This document shows positions 48,973 to 59,954 of a stretch of DNA of 64,000 nt, piece by piece. The notes below the pieces were generated by a model. The model saw only the letters and a program-made list of their open reading frames with translations, was not told where the DNA came from and did no database searches. Source of the DNA: Talinum fruticosum (lineage: Eukaryota; Streptophyta; Magnoliopsida; Caryophyllales; Talinaceae). The first letter of the stretch is position 1, and every line of letters begins with the position of its first letter. The stretch spans positions 496,001 to 560,000 of the forward strand of contig JAITYX010000144.1 of the NCBI GenBank assembly GCA_021018815.1, read 5' to 3'. Position numbers and translations under genes: made by a program.

Positions 48973-49536
48973 TATATCTTGGTAACTAAAGTATAAAAGC
49001 TGAAATAAAATCATGACCATGGTTGATTCAAGTATCAAACATCAATCTCTAGATTAAACGTGAAAATAATATCATTATTCAAGTGGTAAAGTGAAGAGTT
49101 TCGTCCCAAATTCCCTTTATATTCATGCCTAATTGTCCTATTCGAGTGGCCTCTTAATTGACAATACTCTTCACGGCCATGCCAGAGCAAGAAGGAACGA
49201 GAACTCAACAAGAGAATAGAACCAAAGAAGTGGCACGACCATACCAGAGTTAAATCCTACAACCAATGATTTGTTTTTGTCCATTTACGTACACTTATCG
49301 CAGGCTTATTGTTGATCATTTATATGGGATTTATGAGGAGTTATATTTAGCTAATGCATGCTAAAGATTGTCTCTTCATCCACCATTCAAGTCCTATCTC
49401 TCTCTCTCTCTCCATTTGTAAAAAAGGGAATGTCGTCTACTTTTGTAAGCAGCTTTAATGAGAATTTCAATACCAGTCTATGCCACTATTTATATCTAGT
49501 CCACATTTTATTGAGAGTTAGTCGAGATTATTTAAG

Positions 49537-51580
49537 AACCAACTCAACCAAAAGCTTAAGTTGATAGTTGAAGGCTCAAGAATAGGTTTATACTCTAACA
49601 CGCACCCTCCCCCCAATGCAAATGCCCTTTGAGCTTGAAGCATGGATGCAATAAAGGCTCCTCCTTACCTTATGCAATAATTAATATGGAGGCTGCTGAG
49701 ATTCGAACATGAGACCTCTCACTCATAAAGTAACTTACCATCATCCGGAGTCATGTGAGGTGTCACCGCTGAATAGGGGTACCAAACATGTTCATCAACC
49801 GAGACGGGATTGAAAGTAGTATATGCAGAAAGCACCGACGGGGAACAGGGCGTGTAACGATTAGGGCAATTTATAGCAGTAATGCCCAGGAGCATGACAT
49901 ATCCGACGAGAAAACATTAGGGTGAGATCCTAACACCCCTTTAGACTGATTAGTGCCTGTAGAAGATTGATTAGTAGCGTAAGTAGGCAACGGTACAATG
50001 ACTAAATAATGAATCACCTGAATCACATGGTACAAGCACTGCAAGCATGCTCGAGAAGCGTGTTGTGACTGGTTTGACTAATTTGAACCCTTGTTGTTGA
50101 GATTGTTACGTCCACGCCCCTTGATTGTTTCGATTATTGCTATTCCCATGAAAATTGCCACCAGATTTGGATGCTCGACGAGGCACCCTTTGCGCCGAAG
50201 CATCCCCGTAGTAGCAACAAAGGCTTGATGAACGAAAGAGTTGCGATCTCATTTGTAATTTAAACATTTCTCATAAAAAATAATTTAGAGCGTAAATCAT
50301 CAAACGAGGTAGACTCGGGAAGCATAGAAAAAGTGGTGACAAAGGCATCATAATCATCCAAGCAACCCAACGGTAATTAATCGAATCGATTCTAAATTAG
50401 AGACAGGAGATCGAATAGCAGCTAAAGCATCGACAATGGTCTTAATCGATCGTAAGTAATCATCCATAGACCGATGCTCACCCATACTTATGTTAGTCAA
50501 CATTCGTTTTTAATCTAGGGCTCGAGTAAGACTAGCCGTATTAAAACGCGACTCAAGGTGTTTCCAAACTTGAATAGCATGTTGCATATTACGTAGCTCA
50601 CCGAGAGTGTCATGTGAAATTGTGGCAAAGAGCCGGACACGAGCTAGTTAATCGATATGGAGCCAAAAGGCATAGCCCGGACTAGGATGAGTTGATCCAT
50701 TTGATAGGGTGATATAAGCGAAGCGATCGAGGAATCGAACCGTCCAAAAGGCCAAACAACCGGTGCATAACAACAAATGAGGTGAATTGTGTGCGCCAGA
50801 GAGGAAGTAATCAACCGATGCCAAGGAAGTGGTGACATAGTTGCTGATATTGGTAGTCTAGATTGTGGGCGGAAACCGTGTTAGACCACCCAAAAGGTCA
50901 AGAGGAGGAGCCATGGTGGTCGGCCGAGAGGAAACAACACCAGCCACAGTCGTAAAAGGAGAGGACAAGGCGGCAAAAGGTCGTGGAGATGCGGACCACG
51001 CCGTCGAGGAGGTTGTAAGGAATGACTCCAGGAAGGATGACACCGGCGACGACCACGGGAGGTAGGGCAAGGGCGGCCCAACCAGCGGAGATGAGGGAAG
51101 CGCCGCAATCGAACAATCGATGTGAGGAGTCGCCGTGGGCGAGCATCGCAGATCACGGTGGGCATGACGGTGGTCGGCATTACGGCCGGATAAGAGGAAG
51201 CCATCGAGCGAGGGTGGCAGATCACGGTGGGATGGGCGGCATTGCAGCTTAGGGAAACCCTAGAAACCCTAGTTCAGCAGAAGGGAAGAAGAACCGTGAA
51301 TGGAAATAGTGATATTTCCTTTTTTTTTTTGAAAAATTAAAAACCTCTTTTTCGCTCTCATACCATGTGAGATTTATAGGATAATGGCAACATGGTATTA
51401 GAGCCTTTCTCGAGAAAGAGGTCTCAAGTTCAAATCTCAAGCACCCTCCATATTGATTATTGCAAAAGGTAAGGAGGGGCCTTTGTTGTATTCGCGTGAG
51501 AGACTCGTGTTAGAGTATAAACTTATTCCTACACCTTCAACCATCAACTTAAAATTTTGGTTGAGTTGGTTCTTGAATAG
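49537..51580. mobile_element. Nested insertion bounded by about 190-bp inverted repeats, with copia gag sequence
   Basis: The left boundary sequence (AAGAACCAACTCAACCAAAA, then TTTATACTCTAACAC) reappears inverted at the right boundary. The inverted similarity extends about 190 bases (to about 49720 and from about 51390). The insert splits the 5' LTR of the surrounding element. A minus-strand primer-binding-like GGTATGAGAGC lies near 51361, followed inward by decayed copia gag. The inverted rather than direct ends are odd for a retrotransposon, so the structure may be composite. Confidence 0.5.
50050..51240 (-). pseudogene. Copia gag relic (UBN2-type) on the minus strand
   Basis: Minus-strand translation gives, in order, a Pro/Ser-rich N-terminal part and LLLCTGCLAFW (where relatives have a LLxGYxLxGFLDG-type segment). 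Then come FATISHDTLGELRNMQHAI, VWKHLESRFNTASLTRAL, MDDYLRSIKTIVDALAAI and SPVSNLESI. These are the standard blocks of the UBN2 gag domain. Frames shift and stops intervene. The GC-rich long open frames at 50858-51252 are by-products of this region. Confidence 0.65.
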
Positions 51581-51886
51581 AGATAAATTGTGACATAATT
51601 TGTATTCTCATCATTATTTAATCGTTAAGCTTTTAGGTGTTTGAGATTTTTTTACGATTGATCTTAACGATAATCTAGACCTTGAAGATCGTTTGTACTA
51701 TGCTCTTTATCATAATGGATATTATGTCGTTGTCGGCCTCGTGGTTTTCTCCCGATTTCAGCTTCCACGTAAACATTCCAAGTGTCCTTTTCGATCTTGT
51801 TGATCTTGCGTAGTACTTCTCAAATATCTACATCCTCCTTCTAAATTTTGCTTATGACACTCCAATCAATTTTTTTTCCTACTAAG

Positions 51887-51899
51887 TGGTATCAAAGCC
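51887..51899 (+). promoter_or_regulatory. Primer-binding site for reverse transcription
   Basis: TGGTATCAAAGCC is close to the initiator-Met tRNA complement TGGTATCAGAGCC used by many plant LTR retrotransposons. It lies two bases after the 5' LTR end. Confidence 0.7.
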
Positions 51900-52076
51900 T
51901 GGTCATCTTGACTTCCGATTCAGGGTTTATTGAAGCATTTTGTTTGAGGGTGTTTTCCATTGATATTGAGAAGTTCTACGCCATTATAAGATCAATTTTC
52001 GGACTATAGGTTATACCCTTCTAGGTTGGTTTGACAGTTCTCGGTGTTGGTGGAATTTTTGTGTTAAGAGGGTGTT

Positions 52077-52934
52077 TGCTGGGTTTTTGTCCCAAATTCA
52101 TTTTATATTCATGCCCGTTTGTCCCATTCATATGGCTTCTCGATTGACGACGTCCTTCACGACCATGCCAGATCAAGAAGGAACGGAACATGGCAACAGA
52201 AAAAAACCAGAGAAGTGAAATGGTCTAAATCGTGCAAGGCTTGGCACATGCAAATCCTGCAACCAACGATTTATTTTTGTCCGTTTTTGTATGTTTATTG
52301 TAGGGTTATTGTTGAGCATTTATATGGAATTTATGAGGAGTTAGATTCATATAAGGCATGCCAAAGATCACCTCTTCATATACTACTCAAGTCTATATAT
52401 ATGGTAGTTCTTCAACCTTAATGAAGTGTGGCTTTTGTCCCACCATTTTTGGTCTTTGGGAGTATCATCTTCCTTTGTGGGTAGTTTTAGTGAGAATTTT
52501 GATACCAATCTATGTGTTTGGGAGTATCATCTTCCTTTGTGGGTAGTTTTAATGAGGATTTTGATGCCAATCTATGCCTCCATTCATGTATATTCAACAT
52601 TTTATTGAGAGTTAGTTGAGAAAAATTTTAAGAGAATTTTTATTCTCTTCATTGTTTAATTTCATTTAATTTTTAGGTCATTTAAGATTTGTTGTACTCT
52701 TTTTGTGATTGATCTTATTGGGATATAGACTCTGAAGATCGTTTGTATTCTTCTTTATCATAGTGGATTTTGTGCTGTTGTCACTCACAATTTTTTTTTC
52801 CAATTTTGGTTTCCACATAAAAATTCTAGCGTCCATTTCAATATTGTTGTTCTTGCATAATACTTTTCAAATATCTACATCCTTTTATCTTCCGCTTTGT
52901 ACACAATTAAATTATATTTTTATTTTTCCTGACA
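52077..52934 (+). repeat. 3' LTR of the non-coding LTR element
   Basis: 858 bp, TGCTGGG...CCTGACA. It is longer than the 5' LTR partly because of an internal 62-bp tandem duplication (52455-52578). Confidence 0.8.
52455..52578. repeat. 62-bp tandem duplication inside the 3' LTR
   Basis: Two copies of TTTGGGAGTATCATCTTCCT... starting at 52455 and 52517, with only a few differences. Absent from the 5' LTR, so it arose after insertion or in the template. Confidence 0.85.
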
Positions 52935-52939
52935 TAAAG

Positions 52940-54508
52940 AGATGAAAGAAAGTTGGATGGTGATATATGTTTTGCAACAAGACATTTTTTAAATGTGTTA
53001 TTTGAGTCTAAGTTAATATATTATATAATTAAAAATGACCAAATTTTCAATAATTATAATTAATAATCAATTATAAAGTTTAGTATCCGTTGGTTACACC
53101 TACACCGAGGAACAAAATGAGATTCTAATCAGATGAACTTTATCCTGCAGACATATCATACATAATATTATAATCATGAAAAATTAAGCATAAAAAAATG
53201 ATACTACACATTGCATAAGTATAATGTAAGCACAATCTACTAATGGGTTAGCTCAATGTACAAATCGGCTGTCAAATAATCACATCACCAAGCAAGGATA
53301 ACTCAATTGGTAGTGAGTTACGTCTCATACCAGAGGTGGATCAAATGTCTTGTATATGGGATAGAGCTGTGCAGCTAATCAGGCCTTCAGCTTGGATTTC
53401 CCTCTCCTAGTCCCGCCAGCTAGACTAAATGACTCTATATGGGAGTAGAGGTACCAATGAAGCAATTAAAATATCAACCAAGTTGAACAACTTATCTTGA
53501 ATGGAATTACCTTCACGAAAATTATTCTGATATGGTATTGTGACATTAACTTACATCCTATTTAATTCAATTTTTACGATATTTTATATTAATCATTTCA
53601 TAATAAGTTATTGTGAGATAATTTTATACTTTTAATATTATATACGAAAAAAAGTCATGAGAATTACACCCTTTTTAACAGTAGTTGACCTCTCAGTCCT
53701 CTCTAATATATAGTAAGGACCCCATGCCAAGTTGTGGGGGATAAAAAGGTGGTTTTCCTTCTACTAGGGTCATGACTAAAAATTATGATGAATGTTGAAA
53801 ATGAAGGAGCTATCTAGAGATGAGCCCATACTCACGGCCTCGAAAATATGCCAATTTCCATCTCGCACTCAGCTTGTCGTTTTATAGGCATCAGCCAGTC
53901 CCATGCATATGTCCAAGATTGTGAATGATGTATGTAAGTGTAACCTTATTGTCCAAATCTCGGCTTTTCTTTTTCTTTTTCCTTTTTTATTAGTTTTTTG
54001 GGTTTGGGGTTGTTTGAGAAGTTGTTAAAATAATATAATTAATGAACGAGAGTTGGTATTAAAATTTATGTTTGAATTCTAACTGAATCGAATTTTATAT
54101 TTTATTTATAGAAAAAGATAAAAAGTACCCAAAAATCTTCTCCCTTCCCCTAGTAGGCATGGGTGTGCATATTTGTAGGGGGTGTTGAGGTGAAAATTGT
54201 TGAAGATTCTGGTCATGTATACTAATAACCCTTGGTCAATCTGTGTTTAAATGATTGTCATCCTTCTATTTTAGTCTGTCTCATTCAAATTGTCCTACTT
54301 TATATTTAAGGGATATTAATATTTATCTCCCTCGACATATTTGGAGATAATTTACTAACCCTCCAAGTATTTGTATTCATTTGTACCCACACTTTATTTA
54401 GAGATAAAAAATATTTAAGTTACAAAAACGGCGAAGGGATAATCGAAGTTATAAAAGGATAAGTTTGTCCCCGATTTTTAAAATAGAATGACTTTACTAC
54501 CCCCATTA
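52940..54508. other. AT-rich intergenic DNA
   Basis: One weak SINE-like unit is listed separately. No gene is supported. Several AT-rich stretches; nothing else stands out. Confidence 0.5.
53281..53470 (+). repeat. Weak SINE-like unit
   Basis: A-box-like TAACTCAATTGGTAGTGAG at about 53298. The expected B box about 35-40 bases on is degraded (AGGTGGATCAAATG). The tail is undefined. Confidence 0.3.
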
Positions 54509-54812
54509 TTAATCGGCAGGATCTGTTGATGTTGGGGCCGACGGAAGGATCATCGGCGGGGAGCCGGCGGCGACGGGGTGGAGATTGGGGCGGTTGGGGG
54601 AGCAGGTGCTGAGGAGAGTGGAGTTGTTGTAAGAGAAATAGAGACGGTTGGTGGAGTAGCAGCCACCGGTACTCGGAGGAACAGCCTTGATCGTGGCCAC
54701 CGGCGGCTTGGCGACTCCAGCGGTTCGTGACTTAGTCGGAGCGGCAGCCGGTGATCGAGCTAACCGACACGATTACGAGAGCGAAAATTGAGGCGATGAG
54801 TGCTCCGGTCAT
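54509..54812 (-). pseudogene. Possible relic of a secreted, Pro/Ala/Thr-rich (AGP-like) protein gene
   Basis: From the ATG at 54812 on the minus strand a short frame (MTGALIASIFALVIVSVSS) looks like a signal peptide, then stops after CRSD. Another frame downstream reads KPPVATIKAVPPSTGG and ends SAPTSTDPAD at about 54509. The GC-rich composition and Pro/Thr/Ala content recall short arabinogalactan-type proteins, but the Cys pair and the frame break do not fit well. It may equally be GC-rich non-coding sequence. Confidence 0.25.
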
Positions 54813-55835
54813 TACGGATGTTGCTGCTTCGAGGAGAGAGAAAGCAAAAGAGGGACAATGAGTGGCACTCGTTATTTTTATGTCACATCGGCATACATAT
54901 CGTCTTTGAGCGTTGTTTATTATTAACAACCAAGGTCAATGCATCACTAACATATTAACTGCTTCGGTCAAGACGGGTAAAAATGAATACCAATACCTCA
55001 CTACCAGAAAATTGACATATAGCGAAGGAAACAACAACGGAATAATGTCAAATAGCGACGGAATTTTCAACTTAGTGATGGAATTAGCGAAGGAAAAACT
55101 CGTCACCGTTTGATGTGTTGCTAAAAATCAGCGACGGATTTTTCGAAATCCGTCGCTAAACAACTGATCGTAAAGTATTCCGTAATTGCTCAAGTCGACA
55201 ACGGAACGTGATTTTCCGTCGTCGACGTCGGCGACGGAAAAGTCTACTCTATCGCTAACGTCGGCGACGAAAAATCACATTTCGTAGGTGATGTTAGCAA
55301 TGGAAATTGAAGAATTTCATCGCTATTTTCCGTCACTCGTATTCATGCTCGTTCCGTCTCTATTCCGTCGTTGTTCCGTCGCTGTTCCGTCACTAGTCCG
55401 TCGCCGATCTGTCGCTAATCTGTCGCTGATCCGTAGCTATTTTGCCGTAAATCTACAATTTTTTTCGTGTTTTTTGGCAACCTAGTACAAAAAATGTGAA
55501 TGGATATACGAATCCAACATTCACATATGTCTTAATGACATTTTACATTTACATATGCCACAACATACATTTCACACAAGGTCTTCCTCCAAGTTGGATA
55601 TATAAATCCAACATACATTTCACAATCATAAACAATCCAAACACATTTACAACCACTTCACAAGTTCACAAATAACCATTAAAAAGTTCACAAACAACCA
55701 CAAACACAACTTGTTTAACCATAAACACATAATCCAACTCTGTTCACGTGCACGTGCCAATCAAACAAATGAAAAAGAAGTGCGCAAATTGTTTACCAAT
55801 AAACACAAGTTCCGATCATAATGAATTAAAGGTCC

Positions 55836-56330
55836 TCACTCTTCCTCTTCCTCTTCCTCTTCCTCTTCCTCTTCTTCTTCCTCTTCCTCTTCTTCTTGTC
55901 CTTGTATTGCTTTAGGGTGAGATCCGGATGCTTGCTGAGATTTCATAAATGTGGTGAAGCTTGCTATTGGCAAAGCCAAACTCTCAAACTTTTCTTTGAG
56001 CTCCTTATTTTCCAGCCCAAGCACACGAGCATGCTCAATCCATTGATTTAACTCGAAGTTAAGTTTTACACTCGTTGCTCTCAAATCTAAGTCATCCGGA
56101 GCAGCAGCTTTTGTTGATTTGAAGGACATGGACATGGTCTTTTTCAAGTTTTTTTGCCTCGGATCCAAGTCCATAAACGCGACTTTTCTTTTCGCATTGG
56201 CTTTTACCCACAAATCATATTGTAAAGGGGTGGACACAGGATCCTCTTGTGAGTTAGGATCATCAGTACAAGATGGAGTGGGTTGAGTGTTTTACAACTC
56301 TTCCCACTCTTTTTCAAACTTTTCCTGCAT
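55836..56330 (-). pseudogene. CACTA second transposase (Ptta/En/Spm, Transposase_24-like), C-terminal exon
   Basis: On the minus strand an acceptor-like TTATGCAG precedes EKFEKEWEEL at about 56325. A stop lies close behind, then PVSTPLQYDLWVKANAKRK, FMDLDPRQ, a helical coiled-coil-like part (ARVLGLENKELKEKFESLAL) and a run of about 20 Glu ending at 55836. This is the C-terminal layout of plant Ptta/En/Spm proteins. The upstream part of the gene lies beyond the 56434-60698 insertion. Confidence 0.7.
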
Positions 56331-57529
56331 AATATATAAATTTTTGAGGCATATAATTATCAAAGGTTGTAAAAGAAGACCTTATGTTGAAAAACTTGAA
56401 AATTTCATATTTAAGGTAACTTACATAAATGGCAACTACTACAAAAATCACTTTTAACGACGGGTCTTTAACGACGGTTAAAAGGACAAATTATCATGAA
56501 AACTAGACCAATGAAATTTTTGTAAATAACAGCCATGTTTAACATATATGATGACAGTTCTAATGTAAGAACCGTTGTCATAGATGTTGCTTGAAACATT
56601 TAACGACGGTTCGTTACCAAAATCGTCGTTATATGTAACATATGATGACGGTTCTATGACAGAACCATCGTCATATGTCTTTCGGATCTACTTTAAAAAT
56701 GTGATCTCGTTGTTTACTTGCCCACTTAAAACTCTCGGTCTTATCGCTTTGTATAGTTTTCTCTCCTCCATGAACCCCCTCATCAGATCCGGAATTCGCT
56801 TTTACGATTCCTCGCGCCGATCGACTTGAATTGGTAAGCCTCTCCTTAATCTCGCCGACTAGATCTCCTCTCTCTTAACCTTTCATTTGTTTATATTTTC
56901 CTCTCGTCTCTTTTAAGTGTAGATCTTATCAAATTTTCGCTGTCAAGCCTCTCCTCACCCTCGCTGTTGTCGGTTCTTAGGTATGAATCTCTATCCTCTC
57001 TTATTTTTCGCTTTAAGTTATTTAGAAAATGTATTATAGTTAAAATGTTGAATGTACTTTCCGATAATTGTGAATGTTGGAGATGTGGGTAATGTTTGAG
57101 ATTGTTGAAATGTTGAATCTTTGTTGAAAATGTTGAATATTGAGAATTTGGGTAACATTTATTTAGTTGCTTAAATTCGTGAATATTTGAGATTTTGAGA
57201 AATTGGTTTAGGAGTTTAGGATTTGTGGTAATTATAGCGAAATAGAATGATAGTTAAGAATGGTAGACCGAAAGAATGTATCCAAATTTGTTTAGGATTT
57301 GAGGAAATAGAAAAATTTTTGGTTATATATATGTTTAAGGATCAATAGTAAGAAAATATATGTGATAAAAAAATAGGGAGAAAATATAAATGTGAAAATG
57401 CAAAAAAATCGGAAAGGTATTTGGATATAGGGATCTCCCCAATTACTTGTCATAAAGATAAATTTGTTATCAAATTTTTTATTTTGATGAATTGAATTTG
57501 GGGGTAGACTAATTTATCCAATTATCTAA

Positions 57530-58090
57530 ATTTCCAATTTCCTTTTTGGTTGCAAGTTTGTTGTATTATACATGATTGTAAACTAGAGACCATGATTTTT
57601 TAAAGTTTACGTAATTCACAAGACAATAATGAAATATGAATAAAATATTGAGGGCATCCATTTAGTTTGCTTTAATGATTGAACACATAATAGGAACCAA
57701 AATTCCCTTATTGTGATTAACAATGAGGTAGGTTTTACAAGACAACACATGAAGTGTGCTTTGTAACATAGGTCGATCGACAAAGAAGGGCGGAAGGATC
57801 GAGGAGCCAAATGGAAACAAAAGGTCATAAATTTTATGACCTTTTGTTTCCATTTGCATGTACACTCCATATGTTGTCTTATAAACCCAAATTCATTGTT
57901 AATCACAATAAGGGAATTCTGATTCCTATTATGTCTTCGGTCATTAAAGCAAACTAAATGGATGGCCTCAACATTTCATTAATAATTTCATTATTGTTTT
58001 ATGAATTACGTAAACTTTAAAAATAGTCATGTCTATTTTATGATAAATGTATAATACATCAAAATTGGAAGCAAAAAGGAAACCATATAT
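57530..58090. repeat. Fold-back repeat 1 (arms about 240-280 bp, nearly no loop)
   Basis: A perfect 23-bp core (57809-57831 against 57833-57855) has a single central base at 57832. Beyond it the arms stay complementary, with small asymmetries, out to about 57535 and 58085. The whole would fold as one long hairpin in RNA. Arms encode decayed versions of the protein at 58585 (LHVLSCKTYLIVNHNKGIL on minus; IVNHNKGILIPIM on plus). Confidence 0.8.
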
Positions 58091-58279
58091 ATATTATATA
58101 ATATTTAGGGTTTAAGGATGTAAAAGGAGAAAATATAAATGTAAAAATGTAAAAAATTGGAAAGGTATTTGGATATAGGAATCTCCCCAAACACTTGTCA
58201 TAAAGATAAATTTGTTATCAAATTTATTTATTTTGATGAGTTAAAGTTGGGGGTGGACTAATTTATCCAATTACCTACA

Positions 58280-58910
58280 TTTCTAGTTTCCTTTTGGTTG
58301 CAAGTTTGTTGTATTATATATAATCGTAAACTAGAGGATATGATTTTTTGAAGTTTACGTAATGCATAAGACAATAATGAATATCAATGAAATGTTCGGG
58401 TCATTCATTTAGTTTGCTTTAACAACCCAAGACATAACTAGAACTGGAGTTCTCATAACCCTTGTTAACTTTAGCAATGAGGTCGGATTCACTAGGCAAG
58501 ACATAAAGTATATATACAGCGTGGGTCGGTCTACGAAGAGAGAGAAAAGGAATAAAGATTTATTGGAGAAAAAGGTGATAAACAATGATGAAATTATTAC
58601 TAGTTTTGTTATTATTTAGCACATTTCTCTCTAATAAATCCTTTATCCCTTTTCCCTTTCCTCGTGTACCAACCCACGCTGCACATAAACTCTATGTCTT
58701 ACCTTGTGAAGTCGATCTCATTGTTAAAGACAATAAGGGTTATAAGAACTCCAGTTGTGGTTATGTCTTGGGGTATTTAAAGCAAATTAAAGGGATTGCC
58801 TCAACATTTTATTCATATTAATTGTGTTATTCATTATGTAAAACTTCAAAAAAAATATGTATAATTTATGATAATGTATAATACATCAAAATTGGAAGCA
58901 AAAAGAAAAC

Positions 58911-58920
<10 letters not shown>
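58280..58920. repeat. Fold-back repeat 2 (arms about 290 bp, 40-base loop)
   Basis: The left arm ends near 58573 and the right arm starts near 58614. Arms pair around CAGCGTGGGT and onward to the outer TTTGCTTCCAATTTTGATG-like flank. Repeat 2 with its left flank is a tandem duplicate of repeat 1 (shared flank GGAAAGGTATTTGGATATAG at 57410 and 58161, offset about 750). The loop and inner right arm contain the start of the small ORF at 58585. Confidence 0.8.
58585..58821 (+). CDS. Small ORF with signal-peptide-like start, in the right arm of fold-back repeat 2
   Basis: 78 residues. MMKLLLVLLLFSTFLSNKSF looks like a signal peptide, and the rest (LYVLPCEVDLIVKDNKGY, SSCGYVLGYLKQIKG) holds two Cys. 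Related peptides are readable in three other places of the fold-back pair: minus strand near 58440 (LYVLPSESDLIAKVNKGY), minus near 57720 and plus near 57900. The core IV-x-x-NKG is kept. I do not recognise the family. It could be a captured host gene fragment or a chance frame preserved because the arms are copies of each other. ATG context and expression are unknown. Confidence 0.3.
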   Translation: MMKLLLVLLLFSTFLSNKSFIPFPFPRVPTHAAHKLYVLPCEVDLIVKDNKGYKNSSCGYVLGYLKQIKGIASTFYSY

Positions 58921-58941
<21 letters not shown>

Positions 58942-59280
58942 GTAAACAATTGGAAGCATAAAAATTCTTTGAATGGGAAGAGGGGTAGGGGCTTTTATTG
59001 AGGTAGTTGGTAAGAATAATTCTTTGACTTAACTCTCTCCTTCGATCATAGTGAAATGAGTTGCAGAGCACTTCCTACTGGTTACAAGAAATTGTCCCTC
59101 ATTGCGGCGGGCGGAGGGGCCATTTCAAGCATGGGCTCATCGTTTGGTCCCCCCGGAGAGCGGTGAATCGGTGGAGGGCCCTTTATCTCGTTCTTCTCCG
59201 GCTCTAAGGAACTTGTTGAAGGAGAAGGGAAGGAACCTCCCTAAGGAAAAGAAGAAGAACCTCCCTAAGGAAAAGAAGTA

Positions 59281-59750
59281 AGATTGTCCACCTCTACCCC
59301 TACACGAACTCCAAGTAAGAAATCAAAGAACCAAGCTCTTCAATGGCCGGCTAGAAGATCATTGGTCGATGACGGTCAAAAGGATTAAGCCCCTGAATGT
59401 TACCTTCGTCGCTGATTTTATGACAGTTGAGACAGGTTGTCTTGAATAAGTAATGAGCTCACTCGTCACAGGTTCGTGGGCGAGATCATTGAGTATGTTT
59501 TCCACCTCTTTGTGTATTCCTTTTTAGTAATTATGTTAAAAAGTCCATTTCTTTGTCTTGAAACTTTGTGGTTTAAATGATTTCAGTTTTTATGCCAAAT
59601 GGTTCATCTATATTTTGTTCAAGCTACCTCTACCTCTACCCCTACAAGAACTCCAAACAAGCAAACAATGGATTAGGCTCTCCAGTGGCGGGCTAGAAGA
59701 TCATCATTTGATGAAGATCAAAAGGACTAAGCCTTTGGGGTAAAGTTTCT
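59281..59750 (+). repeat. Two-copy coding-like repeat in the younger CACTA element
   Basis: About 110 bases at 59281-59400 (CCACCTCTACCCCTACACGA..., with CGGCTAGAAGATCATTGGTC) recur at 59620-59745 (CTACCCCTACAAGAACTCCA..., GGGCTAGAAGATCATCATTTG). The first copy reads STPTRTPSKKSKNQALQWPA. It probably represents exon duplication in a decayed element gene. Confidence 0.5.
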
Positions 59751-59954
59751 TGTGCATATTTCTTGTGGATAATTGTTGCTTAATACTTGTCTCGGTTTTG
59801 GTTGCTAATCTCTACTCCCGCTTAATGTTTTCCACGGTTATTAAGTTGCTTAATAAGGAGCATCACTTTGGGACAATGACTAAAGAAATAGAGATTGTTG
59901 GTGAGATGTCCTCTTTGTACTATATTCCTTTTCAAGAAGAGAGATGGCATATTA

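Larger units (their letters stand above)
49092..51884 (+). repeat. 5' LTR, interrupted by a nested insertion
   Basis: The left part 49092-49536 matches 52077-52620 and the right part 51581-51884 matches 52625-52925. Shared blocks include GTCCCAAATT, CCATGCCAGA, GGTTATTGTTGA-like, TTATTGAGAGTTAGT, GAAGATCGTTTGTA and AATATCTACATCCT. The end reads CCTACTA against CCTGACA in the 3' LTR. Confidence 0.75.
49092..52934 (+). mobile_element. Complete non-coding LTR retrotransposon (TRIM/LARD-like) with TAAAG duplication
   Basis: TAAAG at 49087-49091 and 52935-52939 is a perfect 5-bp duplication. The 5' LTR is 49092-51884 but is split by a nested insertion at about 49537-51580, so it was about 750 bp. 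The 3' LTR is 52077-52934. A primer-binding site TGGTATCAAAGCC (initiator-Met type) starts at 51887, right after the 5' LTR. The internal region is only about 190 bp (51885-52076) with no coding capacity. The element therefore depended on proteins supplied in trans. Confidence 0.8.

Noticed and set aside
50858..51252. GC-rich open frames on both strands
   Set aside because: Same low-complexity Pro/Ser region ahead of a decayed copia gag; the plus-strand frames are shadows.
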